Shown: in pieces, positions 25,932-37,342 of the stretch
Numbering within the stretch: the first letter of the stretch is position 1
Layout of the letters: each line of letters opens with the position of its first letter
Made by a program: the position numbers and the translations under genes
Notes under the pieces: generated by a model
Told to the model about the DNA's origin: nothing
Databases searched by the model: none
Seen by the model: the letters and a program-made list of their open reading frames with translations, nothing else
From: Sulfurovum riftiae
GTDB taxonomy: Bacteria; Campylobacterota; Campylobacteria; Campylobacterales; Sulfurovaceae
Direction of reading: 5' to 3'
NCBI RefSeq assembly: GCF_001595645.1
Contig: NZ_LNKT01000001.1
Span: 62,001-126,000 of the forward strand
Length of the DNA: 64,000 bases

Positions 25932-27446
25932 GTGGCAGTTAAATTGCAAGCAGATGAGATTAGTTCGATCATCAAAGAGAGAATCGAGAACTTTGAGATT
26001 GATGTCGACATCAATGAAGTAGGAAAAGTAGTAGGTATCGCGGATGGTATTACAACCGTATATGGTCTTAACAATGTTATGGCCGGAGAAGTTGTAGAGT
26101 TCGACAACGGTGCAAGAGGATTGGTCCTTAACCTTGAAGAATCAAACGTAGGTGTTGTTGTTCTTGGTACAAGCGCAGGTATCAAAGAAGGTATGAGCGT
26201 AAAAAGAGCCGGCGAGCTTCTTAAAACACCGGTAGGTGACGGCATGATGGGTAGAGTTGTCAATCCACTTGGTGAGCCGATCGACGGTAAAGGTGCAGTG
26301 GAAGCAGCTGAGCATAGATTCATCGAAGAGAAAGCACCTGGTATCATGGCAAGAAAATCTGTTCATGAGCCGCTTCAGACAGGTATCAAAGCGATCGATG
26401 CACTTGTACCGGTAGGTAGAGGCCAAAGAGAGCTTATTATTGGTGACAGACAGACAGGTAAGACCACATTGGCGATCGATACGATCATCAACCAGAAAGG
26501 TCAGGATGTTGTATGTATCTATGTTGCGATCGGTCAGAAGCAGTCAACAGTTGCTGCAACGGTCAAGAAACTTGAAGAGCACGGAGCGATGGACTACACG
26601 ATCGTTGTCAATGCCGGTGCTGCTGACTCTTCAGCACTTCAGTTCCTTGCACCATATGCAGGTGTGACCATGGCTGAGTACTTCAGAGACAACGGCAGAC
26701 ATGCCGTTATCTTCTACGATGACCTTTCCAAGCATGCGGTTGCATACAGAGAGATGTCATTGATCCTTAGAAGACCTCCGGGTAGAGAGGCGTACCCGGG
26801 TGACGTTTTCTATCTACACTCAAGACTGCTTGAAAGAGCTGCAAAGCTTTCCGATGCATTGGGTGCAGGTTCCATTACAGCATTCCCGATCATTGAAACT
26901 CAGGCAGGTGACGTTGCGGCATATATCCCGACAAACGTTATCTCCATTACTGACGGTCAGATCTTCCTTGAGACAGACCTCTTCAACTCAGGTATCAGAC
27001 CGGCGATCAACGTTGGACTCTCTGTATCAAGAGTTGGTGGTGCTGCACAGATCAAAGCGACAAAGCAGGTTTCAGGTACATTGAGACTCGACCTTGCATC
27101 ATTCAGAGAGCTTCAGGCATTCGCACAGTTCGCATCTGACCTTGATGACTATACAAGAGGTCAGCTCGAGCGTGGACAGAGAATGGTTGAAGTATTGAAG
27201 CAGGGGCCATACGCGCCAGTGCCGATCGAGAAGCAGGTCGTGATCATCTTTGCAGGTGCCAACGGTTACCTTGATGACATTGCTGCAAGTTCTGTTAACA
27301 GATTCGAAGCAGAGCTTATGCCGTTCATGGAAGCAAAATACTCATCTGTACTTGATGCGATCAGAAACGACAAGAAGATCACTGATGACACAGATGCTCA
27401 ACTAAGAAAAGCTATAGAAGATTTCAAAACTTCATTCGCTGGATAA
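25932..27446 (+). CDS. atpA: F1Fo ATP synthase alpha subunit
   Basis: 504 residues with GTG start after AAAGGAG. Walker [16 protein letters not shown], the ASSSVN-type end region and the family signature [14 protein letters not shown] are present. It forms the regulatory nucleotide sites of the F1 head. The glutamine in DRQTGKT is the alpha-specific change. Confidence 0.99.
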   Translation: MAVKLQADEISSIIKERIENFEIDVDINEVGKVVGIADGITTVYGLNNVMAGEVVEFDNGARGLVLNLEESNVGVVVLGTSAGIKEGMSVKRAGELLKTPVGDGMMGRVVNPLGEPIDGKGAVEAAEHRFIEEKAPGIMARKSVHEPLQTGIKAIDALVPVGRGQRELIIGDRQTGKTTLAIDTIINQKGQDVVCIYVAIGQKQSTVAATVKKLEEHGAMDYTIVVNAGAADSSALQFLAPYAGVTMAEYFRDNGRHAVIFYDDLSKHAVAYREMSLILRRPPGREAYPGDVFYLHSRLLERAAKLSDALGAGSITAFPIIETQAGDVAAYIPTNVISITDGQIFLETDLFNSGIRPAINVGLSVSRVGGAAQIKATKQVSGTLRLDLASFRELQAFAQFASDLDDYTRGQLERGQRMVEVLKQGPYAPVPIEKQVVIIFAGANGYLDDIAASSVNRFEAELMPFMEAKYSSVLDAIRNDKKITDDTDAQLRKAIEDFKTSFAG

Positions 27447-27458
27447 GAAAGGCTAAGT

Positions 27459-29761
<2,303 letters not shown>

Positions 29762-29790
29762 GCTTAGTTCTTGTCTGACAAAGGATAAAT

Positions 29791-30177
29791 ATGGAACTAA
29801 TGAAGCTTGAAATCGTCACACCGAACGGTGTGATCTTCGATGATGAAGTCAAACAGGTGACGCTTCCGGGTAGTGAAGGTGAATTCGGGGTTCTCCCAAG
29901 ACACGCTACTCTGGTCTCACTGCTTGACACAGGTGTGATCGTGATCGAGAAGGCAGACGGAACTGAAGTGGCTGTTGCCATCAATTCCGGTTATGTGAAG
30001 GTCGATGAAGAGAAGACTACCTGTATCGTAGATGGAGCGGTAGCTCTCTCAGGTGAGGACAGTAACCTCGCCAAAGCACTTGATGAGGCAAAAGAGCTTC
30101 TCAAGAAGGCAGAATCTTCAAGTATTGCTATTGCTTCTGCAGTCAGCAAAGTTGAACAGATCGGAAAGTCTCTCTAA
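29791..30177 (+). CDS. atpC: F1Fo ATP synthase epsilon subunit
   Basis: 128 residues. N-terminal beta sandwich (MKLEIVTPNGVIFDDEVKQVTLPGSEGEFGVLPRHA) and a C-terminal helical part (LAKALDEAKELLKKAESS). It regulates ATP hydrolysis. AAAGGA precedes the ATG. Its stop codon is one base before the TTG start of tolQ, so ATP synthase and Tol genes are probably cotranscribed. Confidence 0.96.
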   Translation: MELMKLEIVTPNGVIFDDEVKQVTLPGSEGEFGVLPRHATLVSLLDTGVIVIEKADGTEVAVAINSGYVKVDEEKTTCIVDGAVALSGEDSNLAKALDEAKELLKKAESSSIAIASAVSKVEQIGKSL

Positions 30178-30178
30178 T

Positions 30179-30751
30179 TTGGGCTCTCTCTTAGATTATT
30201 TCATTCACAGCAGTGCGATCACTATTTTCGTGCTGCTGCTGCTTTCTGTCTACTTTATAGTAACCTTCTGGGTATTTCTGGACAGATACTACATTCTCAA
30301 CTCCCGCATAAAATCGGAAGCAAGATCCCTCAAAGCACTCTATTCAGGTCAGTCAAAATCAGTGTTGAGCAATTCACTTATTTTTACTTATCTGAGCCGT
30401 GTGAATACGCCTAACAAAGCCATTCTTGAAGCGGCATCCTCCGATGCCATACGTGTTTCTACCAAAGGGCTTACCTGGCTTTCCATTATCGCATCGACCT
30501 CGCCGTTCATCGGTCTGTTCGGTACGGTCATCGGTATTCTCGAGACTTTCTCCAAACTGGGTTCGCAGATCAGTGCCTCCCTCTCAGTGGTCGCACCGGC
30601 GATCTCTGAAGCACTCATCGCTACGGCGGCAGGTATCGCAGTGGCGATCTTTGCCTATACTTTCCACCTGATACTAAAGCGTAAAGCGTACGAGCTGAGC
30701 TCTCTGCTCTCTTCACAGTCTGAAGTCATTCTTTCCCAGAACGAGGAGTAG
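30179..30751 (+). CDS. tolQ: TolQ/ExbB-type proton channel protein
   Basis: 190 residues with three membrane segments; the conserved core STSPFIGLFGTVIGILETF and PAISEALIATAAGIAVAIFAYTF are the MotA/TolQ/ExbB signatures. Forms an inner-membrane motor with TolR driven by the proton gradient. The start is inferred as TTG at 30179, one base after the atpC stop (MGSLLDYFIHSSAITIFVLL); upstream in-frame codons would read through atpC. The downstream tolR, tolA and more distant tolB/pal favour Tol over ExbB. Confidence 0.92.
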   Translation: MGSLLDYFIHSSAITIFVLLLLSVYFIVTFWVFLDRYYILNSRIKSEARSLKALYSGQSKSVLSNSLIFTYLSRVNTPNKAILEAASSDAIRVSTKGLTWLSIIASTSPFIGLFGTVIGILETFSKLGSQISASLSVVAPAISEALIATAAGIAVAIFAYTFHLILKRKAYELSSLLSSQSEVILSQNEE

Positions 30752-30754
30752 AAG

Positions 30755-31141
30755 ATGTTCTCCTGGGATGACAGTCCGGATCTGAACATTACGCCCCTGG
30801 TCGATGTCATGCTGGTACTGATGGCCATTCTGATGATCACCGCACCTACTATTACGTTCCAGGAACAGATCGATCTCCCTCAAGGCTCCAAAACGGTCAA
30901 AGTGAACAAACCAAAGACCCTGACCATCCGAATGGACAAAAAACAGAAGATCTATCTGAACAACGATGTCTATGCACTCGATACCTTTGCCGATGATTTT
31001 GTCAACAAATCTGCCAAGATGGACAAGAATTCAGAAGTCTACATCCGTGCGGACGAGCAGTTGAGATACAAAGATGTCATGTATCTGCTCAAGAGTGTCA
31101 AAGCAGCAGGCTTTGAGAAGGTCTCTCTTATCACGCTATGA
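30755..31141 (+). CDS. tolR: TolR/ExbD-type motor protein
   Basis: 128 residues: one membrane segment (LNITPLVDVMLVLMAILMITAPTI) with the conserved proton-carrying Asp in PLVDVML, then a periplasmic domain containing KPKTLTIRMDKKQKIYLNN. 3 bp after tolQ, and overlapping tolA by four bases (ATGA). Confidence 0.94.
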   Translation: MFSWDDSPDLNITPLVDVMLVLMAILMITAPTITFQEQIDLPQGSKTVKVNKPKTLTIRMDKKQKIYLNNDVYALDTFADDFVNKSAKMDKNSEVYIRADEQLRYKDVMYLLKSVKAAGFEKVSLITL

Positions 31142-31932
31142 TAAAGCACTCCTCAACCTTTGTCTCCGGGGTACTGGCATTTACAGCCTATTTCATTATT
31201 ATCGGTCTGCTTGTCTTCTATTTCAATACACGCAATGAGGACAAAAGCAAACATTTTGTCAAAAAAGATGAACATCGCATACAGGTTGCACTCGCTGCAC
31301 CAAAAAAAGTGACCGCACCCAAGACAAAAGCCAAGAAAAAAGCCAAGAAAAAACCAAAAGCAAAACCCAAAAAGAAACCAAAAACCAAGCCGAAACCCAA
31401 AAAGACGACAAAGAAGAAGGTGATCAAAGAGAAGGTGGTCAAAAAGAAGGTCGTCAAGAAGAAGGACCGGAATATTACCAAGCCCAAAAAACAGGCAAAA
31501 GATCTTTTCAAAAATGTTAAGACCAGCAAAAAGAAAAAACTGCAGATACAGGTCTCCGATAAACCGATTAAAAGCAGATCGAAGAACAATCTCATCAAGG
31601 TTTCCAGCATGAGTGCGACTGAGCGTGTCAATGCCTCTTTGAAATCTCAAAAGAAGAGTGACAGCGGTGTGGAGAATGCCTACTTTGCCCATGTTCAGAG
31701 TATGCTTGAAGACTGGCCGGCACAGAGTGACTATGCCGGAGAGAAGGCAAAAGTGATACTTTACATAGAACCCAGCGGTTTTTTCGAATTCAAAATCGTC
31801 TCCCAATCAAATATCCCTGCTTTTAACCGCGGTCTTGAAGAGTTCCTCGAACAGTTACAGATCGAAGGGTTCGGCCCTCATAATGCAGGCAGGACCTATA
31901 AATTCGAAGCGGAGTTCATCGCTAAAGATTAG
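31138..31932 (+). CDS. tolA: TolA/TonB-like energy-transducing protein
   Basis: 264 residues. N-terminal membrane anchor (residues ~10-30), a Lys/Pro-rich extended region (~45-125, repeats such as KKKPKAKPKKKPKTKPKPKK) that would span the periplasm, and a C-terminal TonB/TolA-type domain (YFAHVQSMLEDWPAQSDYAG...VILYIEPSGFFEFKIVSQS). It transmits TolQR energy to Pal/TolB. A TonB role is possible from the C-terminal domain; the position in a tol cluster supports TolA. Confidence 0.85.
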   Translation: MIKHSSTFVSGVLAFTAYFIIIGLLVFYFNTRNEDKSKHFVKKDEHRIQVALAAPKKVTAPKTKAKKKAKKKPKAKPKKKPKTKPKPKKTTKKKVIKEKVVKKKVVKKKDRNITKPKKQAKDLFKNVKTSKKKKLQIQVSDKPIKSRSKNNLIKVSSMSATERVNASLKSQKKSDSGVENAYFAHVQSMLEDWPAQSDYAGEKAKVILYIEPSGFFEFKIVSQSNIPAFNRGLEEFLEQLQIEGFGPHNAGRTYKFEAEFIAKD

Positions 31933-31952
31933 AGTAAAGTTTTTTTCTGCAC

Positions 31953-32255
31953 TTACTTCATAAAAGCCTCTATGGCCTTATTTTGTTCTTCCATCCGCTT
32001 GTTGCTTTCCTTGACTGACTTCTTGGCAGACTCCCTCGTCACAACACGACTGTTAAGATAGCTTGCAGGGTGCTGTATTGTATTTGCGATATTCTGCGCC
32101 TCAATACGCCTCTTGTAAGTATTTGCAGGAGTGTCAAGATATGTTTTCTTGGGCTTTTCTATAGTATTGGTATGATTCTCTTGTGTCTCTTCACTGCCGA
32201 TCATAAAGAAAAAGAGACCTAAAATGATGAAAATAATGATAAGAATATTTTTCAT
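31953..32255 (-). CDS. Small membrane-anchored protein of unknown function
   Basis: 100 residues from the ATG at 32255, placed 8 bases after AAAGG; an in-frame ATG at 32300 would start outside this ribosome site. N-terminal membrane segment (MKNILIIIFIILGLFFFMIG), then a hydrophilic helical tail rich in Lys, Asn, Gln and Glu (ESAKKSVKESNKRMEEQNKAI). Unknown family. It is the last gene of three minus-strand genes inserted between tolA and tolB. Confidence 0.65.
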   Translation of the reverse strand: MKNILIIIFIILGLFFFMIGSEETQENHTNTIEKPKKTYLDTPANTYKRRIEAQNIANTIQHPASYLNSRVVTRESAKKSVKESNKRMEEQNKAIEAFMK

Positions 32256-32330
32256 GTGGAGACCTTTCATATTTATATAGGCCAGTATAGCATAATTCAA
32301 ATGTTTGGAAACTCTACTGTATAATTTGGG

Positions 32331-33134
32331 TTAATAAAACATCGCAGACATATACCCAACCACTGAACGCTTGTCATGTGTGCTCTTCTCGGAAGTTCTG
32401 TAGTCTAGCAGTTTGGATGACAGATTCAGTCTCTTGGCCGCAAGCAGCATCGCTTCAATACCTGTAATTCCGCAAGCTTCACAGTGCTTCAGTTCATTCA
32501 GGTCAAGGTTGGCTACAGCTCTGAGGCAGTGTTTGTCCATCGCTTCAGCTTTCTTCAGCGGATAAAAATGGCTCAGATCGGAAGAGATGACCACAGCATT
32601 GTCCGGATTGTGCAGCAGTGCAGTGATGATCTGGGTAAGCTTTAGTGCAGAGATATCTCCGTATACGAGTTCAATGACCTTTGTTCTTGGAAAGTAGTAT
32701 TTGATAAAAGGCATCTGCACTTCGGTCGAGTGCTCCTTTTCGTGTGCTTTTGCTTCGAAACCGATGTTGAACTTTTTTGCCAGTGCGAAGAGGTAGGGGC
32801 TGTCTATCTCAATGTTCCCGCAGGGGGTCTCGTAGCTTTCAAAATAGCTTGCAGAGATCCCTTTGAAGTAGTGGTGGTGGCTTGGCCCGATGACAATGAT
32901 GCGTTTGGGTTTTGCATTTTTCAGAAAACGGTAGGCGAAATTGGCAGTGAAACCGCTGTATATGTAGCCGGCGTGCGGAACGATGATCGCCTTTGGCCTA
33001 ATGGACAGTATCTCTTTTTTGATGGATATTTTGTCAAAGGCTCTATTGAATTCCTGGAAGTAGGCTTTGAGTTCTCTGCAACTGTCAGGGTAGAATGAAC
33101 CGGCAACAGCAGCTTTGCGTATGCCGGAAGACAT
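32331..33134 (-). CDS. MEMO1-family protein (AmmeMemoRadiSam system protein B)
   Basis: 267 residues. Matches the Memo fold, related to class III extradiol dioxygenases: RKAAVAGSFYPDS, IVPHAGYIYSG with the metal-type His, RIIVIGPSHHHYFKG, EKEHSTEVQMPFIKYYFP and VISSDLSHFYP. Bacterial function unknown. I chose the ATG at 33134, which overlaps the AMMECR1 stop by one base (TGATG) after GAGGAGG. The pairing with AMMECR1 is the hallmark of the AmmeMemoRadiSam set; its radical-SAM member is not nearby. Confidence 0.9.
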   Translation of the reverse strand: MSSGIRKAAVAGSFYPDSCRELKAYFQEFNRAFDKISIKKEILSIRPKAIIVPHAGYIYSGFTANFAYRFLKNAKPKRIIVIGPSHHHYFKGISASYFESYETPCGNIEIDSPYLFALAKKFNIGFEAKAHEKEHSTEVQMPFIKYYFPRTKVIELVYGDISALKLTQIITALLHNPDNAVVISSDLSHFYPLKKAEAMDKHCLRAVANLDLNELKHCEACGITGIEAMLLAAKRLNLSSKLLDYRTSEKSTHDKRSVVGYMSAMFY

Positions 33135-33688
33135 CACTCCTCCTCGTATTTTGTCACGTGGTACACTTCGATCTCCGGATGGCGGGACAGGCAGTCACCC
33201 GGCAACCCCGCTTTCATACACAAAGAAGAGAAAAAGGCATCGAAATCGGGCAGCTGTTCCCAGACCTGCGGCAGGTAGGTCGCCTGATAACCGTCATATC
33301 GAAGGACAACACCGTCTTTCATCGGGACGATCTTTTTTCTCAGGTCTTCCACATCGCTGTATTGCAGCGGTTTTGGCTCGGAGAGGATGGATACCTCTAT
33401 TTTGATCTCTTTGAGTTCTTCCGGGGTCAATGGAGGAAAGCGCGGGTCATGCAGTGCAGCTGCCTGTGCATTGGAGATGATATCTTTGTAGAGAGGGCGG
33501 TACGCCTGCAATGAACCGATGCATCCCCGTAGCTGATCGTTGGGCCGTTTATTGATGGTGACGAAAGCGGCACCGTTCTCCAGAAGCTGTGGGTATTTTT
33601 TCAAGGCACCTTCGAGGTCAAAATCTTCAGGTTGATTGAGGGCAACGAGTATAGCGGCTTTTGCCAGGCCGATGAGAATATCTTGCAT
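33134..33688 (-). CDS. AMMECR1-domain protein (AmmeMemoRadiSam system protein A)
   Basis: 184 residues. The family's signature LRGCIGSLQAYRPLY is present, with DPRFPPLTPEELKEIKIEVSILSEP and VPMKDGVVLRYDGYQATYLPQVWEQLP. Function unknown; the domain is found in archaea, bacteria and eukaryotes. It is the promoter-proximal gene of the minus-strand set and divergent from tolB. One-base overlap with the Memo gene implies joint action. Confidence 0.93.
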   Translation of the reverse strand: MQDILIGLAKAAILVALNQPEDFDLEGALKKYPQLLENGAAFVTINKRPNDQLRGCIGSLQAYRPLYKDIISNAQAAALHDPRFPPLTPEELKEIKIEVSILSEPKPLQYSDVEDLRKKIVPMKDGVVLRYDGYQATYLPQVWEQLPDFDAFFSSLCMKAGLPGDCLSRHPEIEVYHVTKYEEE

Positions 33689-33841
33689 GGCTGACTCCTT
33701 TTGTTTTGGTTTATATATTATTTTAACATAAAAAGAATAACCGTAAAATCGTTTTAATATTAATTAATGAAGATTTTAAGTCTGCCTTGATACAATGCAA
33801 TATCAAATACTATTACAATGTAATATGCCAAAGGAACAATT

Positions 33842-35080
33842 TTGAGATATCTTTTGATCCTGTTATTTTCCATACACCTTTTTGCCGTAGATGCCTCCAT
33901 GAAGATTGAGAAAGATGTCGAACACCGTTCGCGCATTGCACTGATGGACGGTTCGGAGGTCTCCAACGGAAAACTTTTCAGGATCCTTCTTTCCGACCTT
34001 AAGATATCGGGCCATTTCCTTGCAGACGGAACGTTTCACAAAGGTGACTTTTCCGGAAGTTTCATTGCTCCTGGGCTTAAAAGCAAAGAGTACATCCTCA
34101 AGTACCGTTTCTCGAATATCGGCGGGGTGAAACTGGAGATCCGTCTCTTGAAGGCGTCGGACGGTACACAGCTTTTTGAGAAGAGTTATGCCATAAAGAA
34201 CAGTGCAAAGATGCCGTTCCTGGTCCACAAGGCAGTTTATGACATCAACAGGGTATTGAAGTATCCCGATATCGGATGGATCAACCGTTATGTGGTCTTT
34301 GCAAGATACACGACACCGAAACACAGTGAGATACTACTGGCCGATTATACTTTCACCTACCAGAAAGTGATCATCAGGGGTGGATTGAACCTTTTCCCCA
34401 AGTGGGCTGACAGTGCGCAGAAAAGCTTCTACTATACTTCCTATGCCGGCCTGGTGCCGACGTTGAACAAGATCAATATCTATACAGGATCAAAAAGCAC
34501 GGTTGCCTCTTCCGAAGGAATGATCGTCTGTTCAGATGTGAGTCCGGACGGTGGAAAGATACTGCTTACCATGTCTCCGGAGGGACAGGCGGATATTTAT
34601 GAGATGAGTCTTTTTACCGGTTCAAAAACGCGTGTTACGAAATTCAACGGTGTGGATGTGAGCGGAAAGTATCTTGGGAACGGAAGGCAGATCGTATTTG
34701 TCTCCAACAGACTGGGGTATGCGAATATCTTCAAGAAATCCATCTCTTCCGCAGCGGTCTCGCAGGTGGTCTTCCACGGACGTAACAACAATGCAGTGGA
34801 TGCACACGGCAACAAGATCGTCTACTCGAGCAGAGAGAGCAACAATGCCTTCGGCAGCAACCGCTTCAATCTCTACCTGACATCGGCGAACGGAGGAAGC
34901 ACACGGCCGCTTACCACGACCGGCAGTAACCAGTTCCCGCGTTTCTCGACGGACGGTTCAGTCATACTCTATATCAAACAGCGCGGTGGCAGTTCTTCCG
35001 TAGGGTACATCAACCTTGGCAGTTCCCAGAGTCTGCTTTTCCCTCTGGGCGGCAGAAAGATACAATCGATCGATTGGTAA
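33842..35080 (+). CDS. tolB: Tol-Pal system protein TolB
   Basis: 412 residues. Signal peptide (LRYLLILLFSIHLFAVDA), an N-terminal TolB domain, then a beta-propeller with WD40-like PD40 repeats (SPDGGKILLTMSPEGQADIYEM, GRQIVFVSNRLGYANIFKKS, RFSTDGSVILYIKQR). Periplasmic partner of Pal and TolA. The start is TTG at 33842 after AAAGGAAC. tolB-pal-cpoB follow tolQRA after a 1.9-kb insertion of three opposite-strand genes. Confidence 0.95.
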   Translation: MRYLLILLFSIHLFAVDASMKIEKDVEHRSRIALMDGSEVSNGKLFRILLSDLKISGHFLADGTFHKGDFSGSFIAPGLKSKEYILKYRFSNIGGVKLEIRLLKASDGTQLFEKSYAIKNSAKMPFLVHKAVYDINRVLKYPDIGWINRYVVFARYTTPKHSEILLADYTFTYQKVIIRGGLNLFPKWADSAQKSFYYTSYAGLVPTLNKINIYTGSKSTVASSEGMIVCSDVSPDGGKILLTMSPEGQADIYEMSLFTGSKTRVTKFNGVDVSGKYLGNGRQIVFVSNRLGYANIFKKSISSAAVSQVVFHGRNNNAVDAHGNKIVYSSRESNNAFGSNRFNLYLTSANGGSTRPLTTTGSNQFPRFSTDGSVILYIKQRGGSSSVGYINLGSSQSLLFPLGGRKIQSIDW

Positions 35081-35107
35081 GATCAGGCAGATAAAAAAGG
35101 ATAGAAT

Positions 35108-35626
35108 ATGATGAAACAGACATTATGGGCAACAGCGGCATTGGCGTTACTTCTTCTAAGCGGTTGCGGACAGACGGCACCGACACTGGGCGGATCAGGT
35201 GGAAAGAACAACTTTACGGATGCGACGGAGATCACAGGTGATACCGTTACGGTCAATGAGAGCGGGGCAGGCGGAAGCCTGGGTAACAGCAGTGCTGACG
35301 GGTTCAGGTCGGTCTATTTTGACTTTGGTGACTACGGTATTTCCGGTGCAATGCAGGACAAGGTCTCAGCCAATGCAGCCAGAGCGGCACAGAGCAGCGG
35401 AAAGATCAAGATCGAAGGGAACTGTGACGAATTCGGGACCGATGAGTATAACTATGCACTCGGACTCAAGAGAGCCAAAGCAGTGAAAGATGCTATGGCA
35501 GCTGAAGGTGTCGATACGGGCAGAATGGTCATTGTCAGCTATGGCGAGAGCAACCCTGTCTGCAGCTCGCCTACAGACAGCTGTTATGCACGTAACAGAA
35601 GGGTTGACCTGCGTCTGGCCAGGTAA
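35108..35626 (+). CDS. pal: Peptidoglycan-associated lipoprotein Pal
   Basis: 172 residues. Lipobox LLLLSGCGQ, a Gly/Thr-rich linker, then an OmpA-like domain: VYFDFGDYGI, IEGNCDEFGTDEYNYALGLKRAKAVKDAM and YGESNPVCSSPTDSCYARNRRVDLRLA. It links outer membrane and peptidoglycan and binds TolB. The start is ATG at 35108 or 35111. Two cysteines (CSS...DSC) near the C-terminus could form a disulfide. Confidence 0.96.
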   Translation: MMKQTLWATAALALLLLSGCGQTAPTLGGSGGKNNFTDATEITGDTVTVNESGAGGSLGNSSADGFRSVYFDFGDYGISGAMQDKVSANAARAAQSSGKIKIEGNCDEFGTDEYNYALGLKRAKAVKDAMAAEGVDTGRMVIVSYGESNPVCSSPTDSCYARNRRVDLRLAR

Positions 35627-35632
35627 CATCCA

Positions 35633-36481
35633 ATGCAAGATAAACTGATTCCCCGTATTTTCCTGCTGGCAGCAATAGGTGTAAGTGTACTTCTGGCAGA
35701 GCCTTCGGTCTACAGTTATCGGGATAGTGCACCGGCATATGATGATGGGTATGCGCCACCACGTGGACGGACCCCGGCCAAAGTGGTCATTACACAGAAC
35801 AGGGACAACATCGTTCGTCTCAAGCGTCGCATTGCAGAGCTGGAAGAGCGTGTCGACGGATTGTCATCGCTTGTGGAGGGATTGAGCATTACCATCAATG
35901 AACTTCAGGCACCGGGGAGACTGCAACCGACAGCTGCAAGCAGTCCGAATACAGACAATACGGCACTGCTGAAAGAGCTTGGTGCGATGATAGACCAGAT
36001 CAATGAGAACTATGTCAGCAAAGAGGAACTGCAGAGGATCCTCAAGTCGAAGGGGAGCTACAAAGCACCTTCCACTGGTAAAAAAGAGAGTGTTTCAACA
36101 GGAGAGTCCCTCAGTGAGAAATCCAATGCGAAACTCTACAGTGAAGGGGTAAGGCTTTTTAACAAAAAACGCTATAACGAGGCAAAAAAACGTTTTACGA
36201 TCACAGATACCAAAGGGTACAAACCTGCTGCATCGAACTATTACCTCGGTGAGATTGCCTACTATACCAAGAAGTATGACGATGCGATCTTCTATTTCAA
36301 GAAGAGTGCCGGTCTTTATGACCAGGCAAGCTATATCGATACCCTTCTGCTGCACACGGGTATTTCACTGGAGAAGACAGGGGACAAGGCGCAGGCCAGG
36401 GCTTTTTATGAAAATATCATAGAGAATTACAGCGGTAAGAAAAGTGCGAGGATCGCCAAAGAGAGGTTGAAGAAGTTATAG
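35633..36481 (+). CDS. cpoB: CpoB/YbgF-type periplasmic coiled-coil TPR protein
   Basis: 282 residues. Signal peptide (residues 1-22), a coiled coil (about 55-90: IVRLKRRIAELEERVDGLSSLVEGLSITI), a second helical stretch, then tetratricopeptide repeats from ~155 (LYSEGVRLFNKKRYNEAKKRF, ASNYYLGEIAYYTKKYDDAIFYFKKS). CpoB couples Tol action to peptidoglycan synthesis in E. coli; the third place after tolB-pal is conserved. Confidence 0.9.
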   Translation: MQDKLIPRIFLLAAIGVSVLLAEPSVYSYRDSAPAYDDGYAPPRGRTPAKVVITQNRDNIVRLKRRIAELEERVDGLSSLVEGLSITINELQAPGRLQPTAASSPNTDNTALLKELGAMIDQINENYVSKEELQRILKSKGSYKAPSTGKKESVSTGESLSEKSNAKLYSEGVRLFNKKRYNEAKKRFTITDTKGYKPAASNYYLGEIAYYTKKYDDAIFYFKKSAGLYDQASYIDTLLLHTGISLEKTGDKAQARAFYENIIENYSGKKSARIAKERLKKL

Positions 36482-36489
36482 CAGGAGTG

Positions 36490-37248
36490 CTATAACTCTG
36501 TGGCTCTTTTGTATGCTTTTTCAATGGCATCCATACAGGCGGAGCGTACATTTCCCTCTTCGAGCGCAGCATAACCGGCTGCCGTGGTACCGCCCGGACT
36601 CATAACACCGTCTTTGAGCAGTGCGGGGTGCACTTCCTGGATTAGTTTTCCAAATCCGCTGAAAAGGCCACGCATGACGACCATGGCATCTTCTCTTTTT
36701 AGCCCCTGTTTGACCGCACCGTCAGCCAAAGCTTCGGCGACAAGTGCCAGGTAGGCAGGTCCTGAGCCTGCCAGGGCTGTGGCAATATCTATCTCTTTTT
36801 CACTGTTGAGCCAAAGCGTATCTCCCACGGCACCCAAAAGGGACTCTGCCTCTTTTTGAAAGCGGTGGTCTCCGGTCAGGGTGGTCATGGAGGCACCGAC
36901 ACTTGCAGCAAGGTTTGGCATGGCCCTGACAACTGCTTTTGTCTTGAAGTGTTTTTTGAGCTTTTCAAGAGGGGTACCTGCAAGTACGGAGACGAGCACT
37001 CTGGCTTTTCCTTTGAGCAGTTTCCCGACCTCTTCGACATTGGCAGGTTTGATACAAAGTATTACGGTTTTGTCCGTCATGTCGAAATCCTTTAGAAGAT
37101 ATTTGTCGATCCTGGTGACCAGGTCGGACTCGAACCGGTCGAGTTTGTCCATATCTCTGCCTGCTACCTCGATGTAGTATTTCTCCTTGAGACCTTTGGC
37201 GATACTCAGTGCCATGTTGCCGTTACCTATAAAAGTGATCGTTTGCAT
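36490..37248 (-). CDS. proC: Pyrroline-5-carboxylate reductase
   Basis: 252 residues. Rossmann loop FIGNGNMALSIAKGL, VILCIKPANVEEV, VRAMPNLAASVGASMTTL and the signature LAGSGPAYLALVAEALADGAVKQGLKREDA plus SPGGTTAAGYAALE. It makes proline from pyrroline-5-carboxylate with NAD(P)H, the last pathway step. Divergent from proA, so both could be served by the 94-bp gap, where a TATAAT on the minus strand (37280-37285) suits proC and TAAAAT on the plus strand (37307-37312) suits proA. Confidence 0.96.
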   Translation of the reverse strand: MQTITFIGNGNMALSIAKGLKEKYYIEVAGRDMDKLDRFESDLVTRIDKYLLKDFDMTDKTVILCIKPANVEEVGKLLKGKARVLVSVLAGTPLEKLKKHFKTKAVVRAMPNLAASVGASMTTLTGDHRFQKEAESLLGAVGDTLWLNSEKEIDIATALAGSGPAYLALVAEALADGAVKQGLKREDAMVVMRGLFSGFGKLIQEVHPALLKDGVMSPGGTTAAGYAALEEGNVRSACMDAIEKAYKRATEL

Positions 37249-37342
37249 CTCTTACGCTTCCTCTATCTAAATTGGGATAATTATATCATTATTAGCGTAT
37301 ATTTGCTAAAATAGGCGCAATTCGTTTAAAGGAAGCAGAGAA

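Noticed and set aside
30053-30178. N-terminal extension of tolQ into atpC
   Set aside because: The in-frame ATG at 30053 would add a Ser/Arg/Leu-rich stretch that is only a frame-shifted reading of atpC; TTG at 30179 gives the normal TolQ start.
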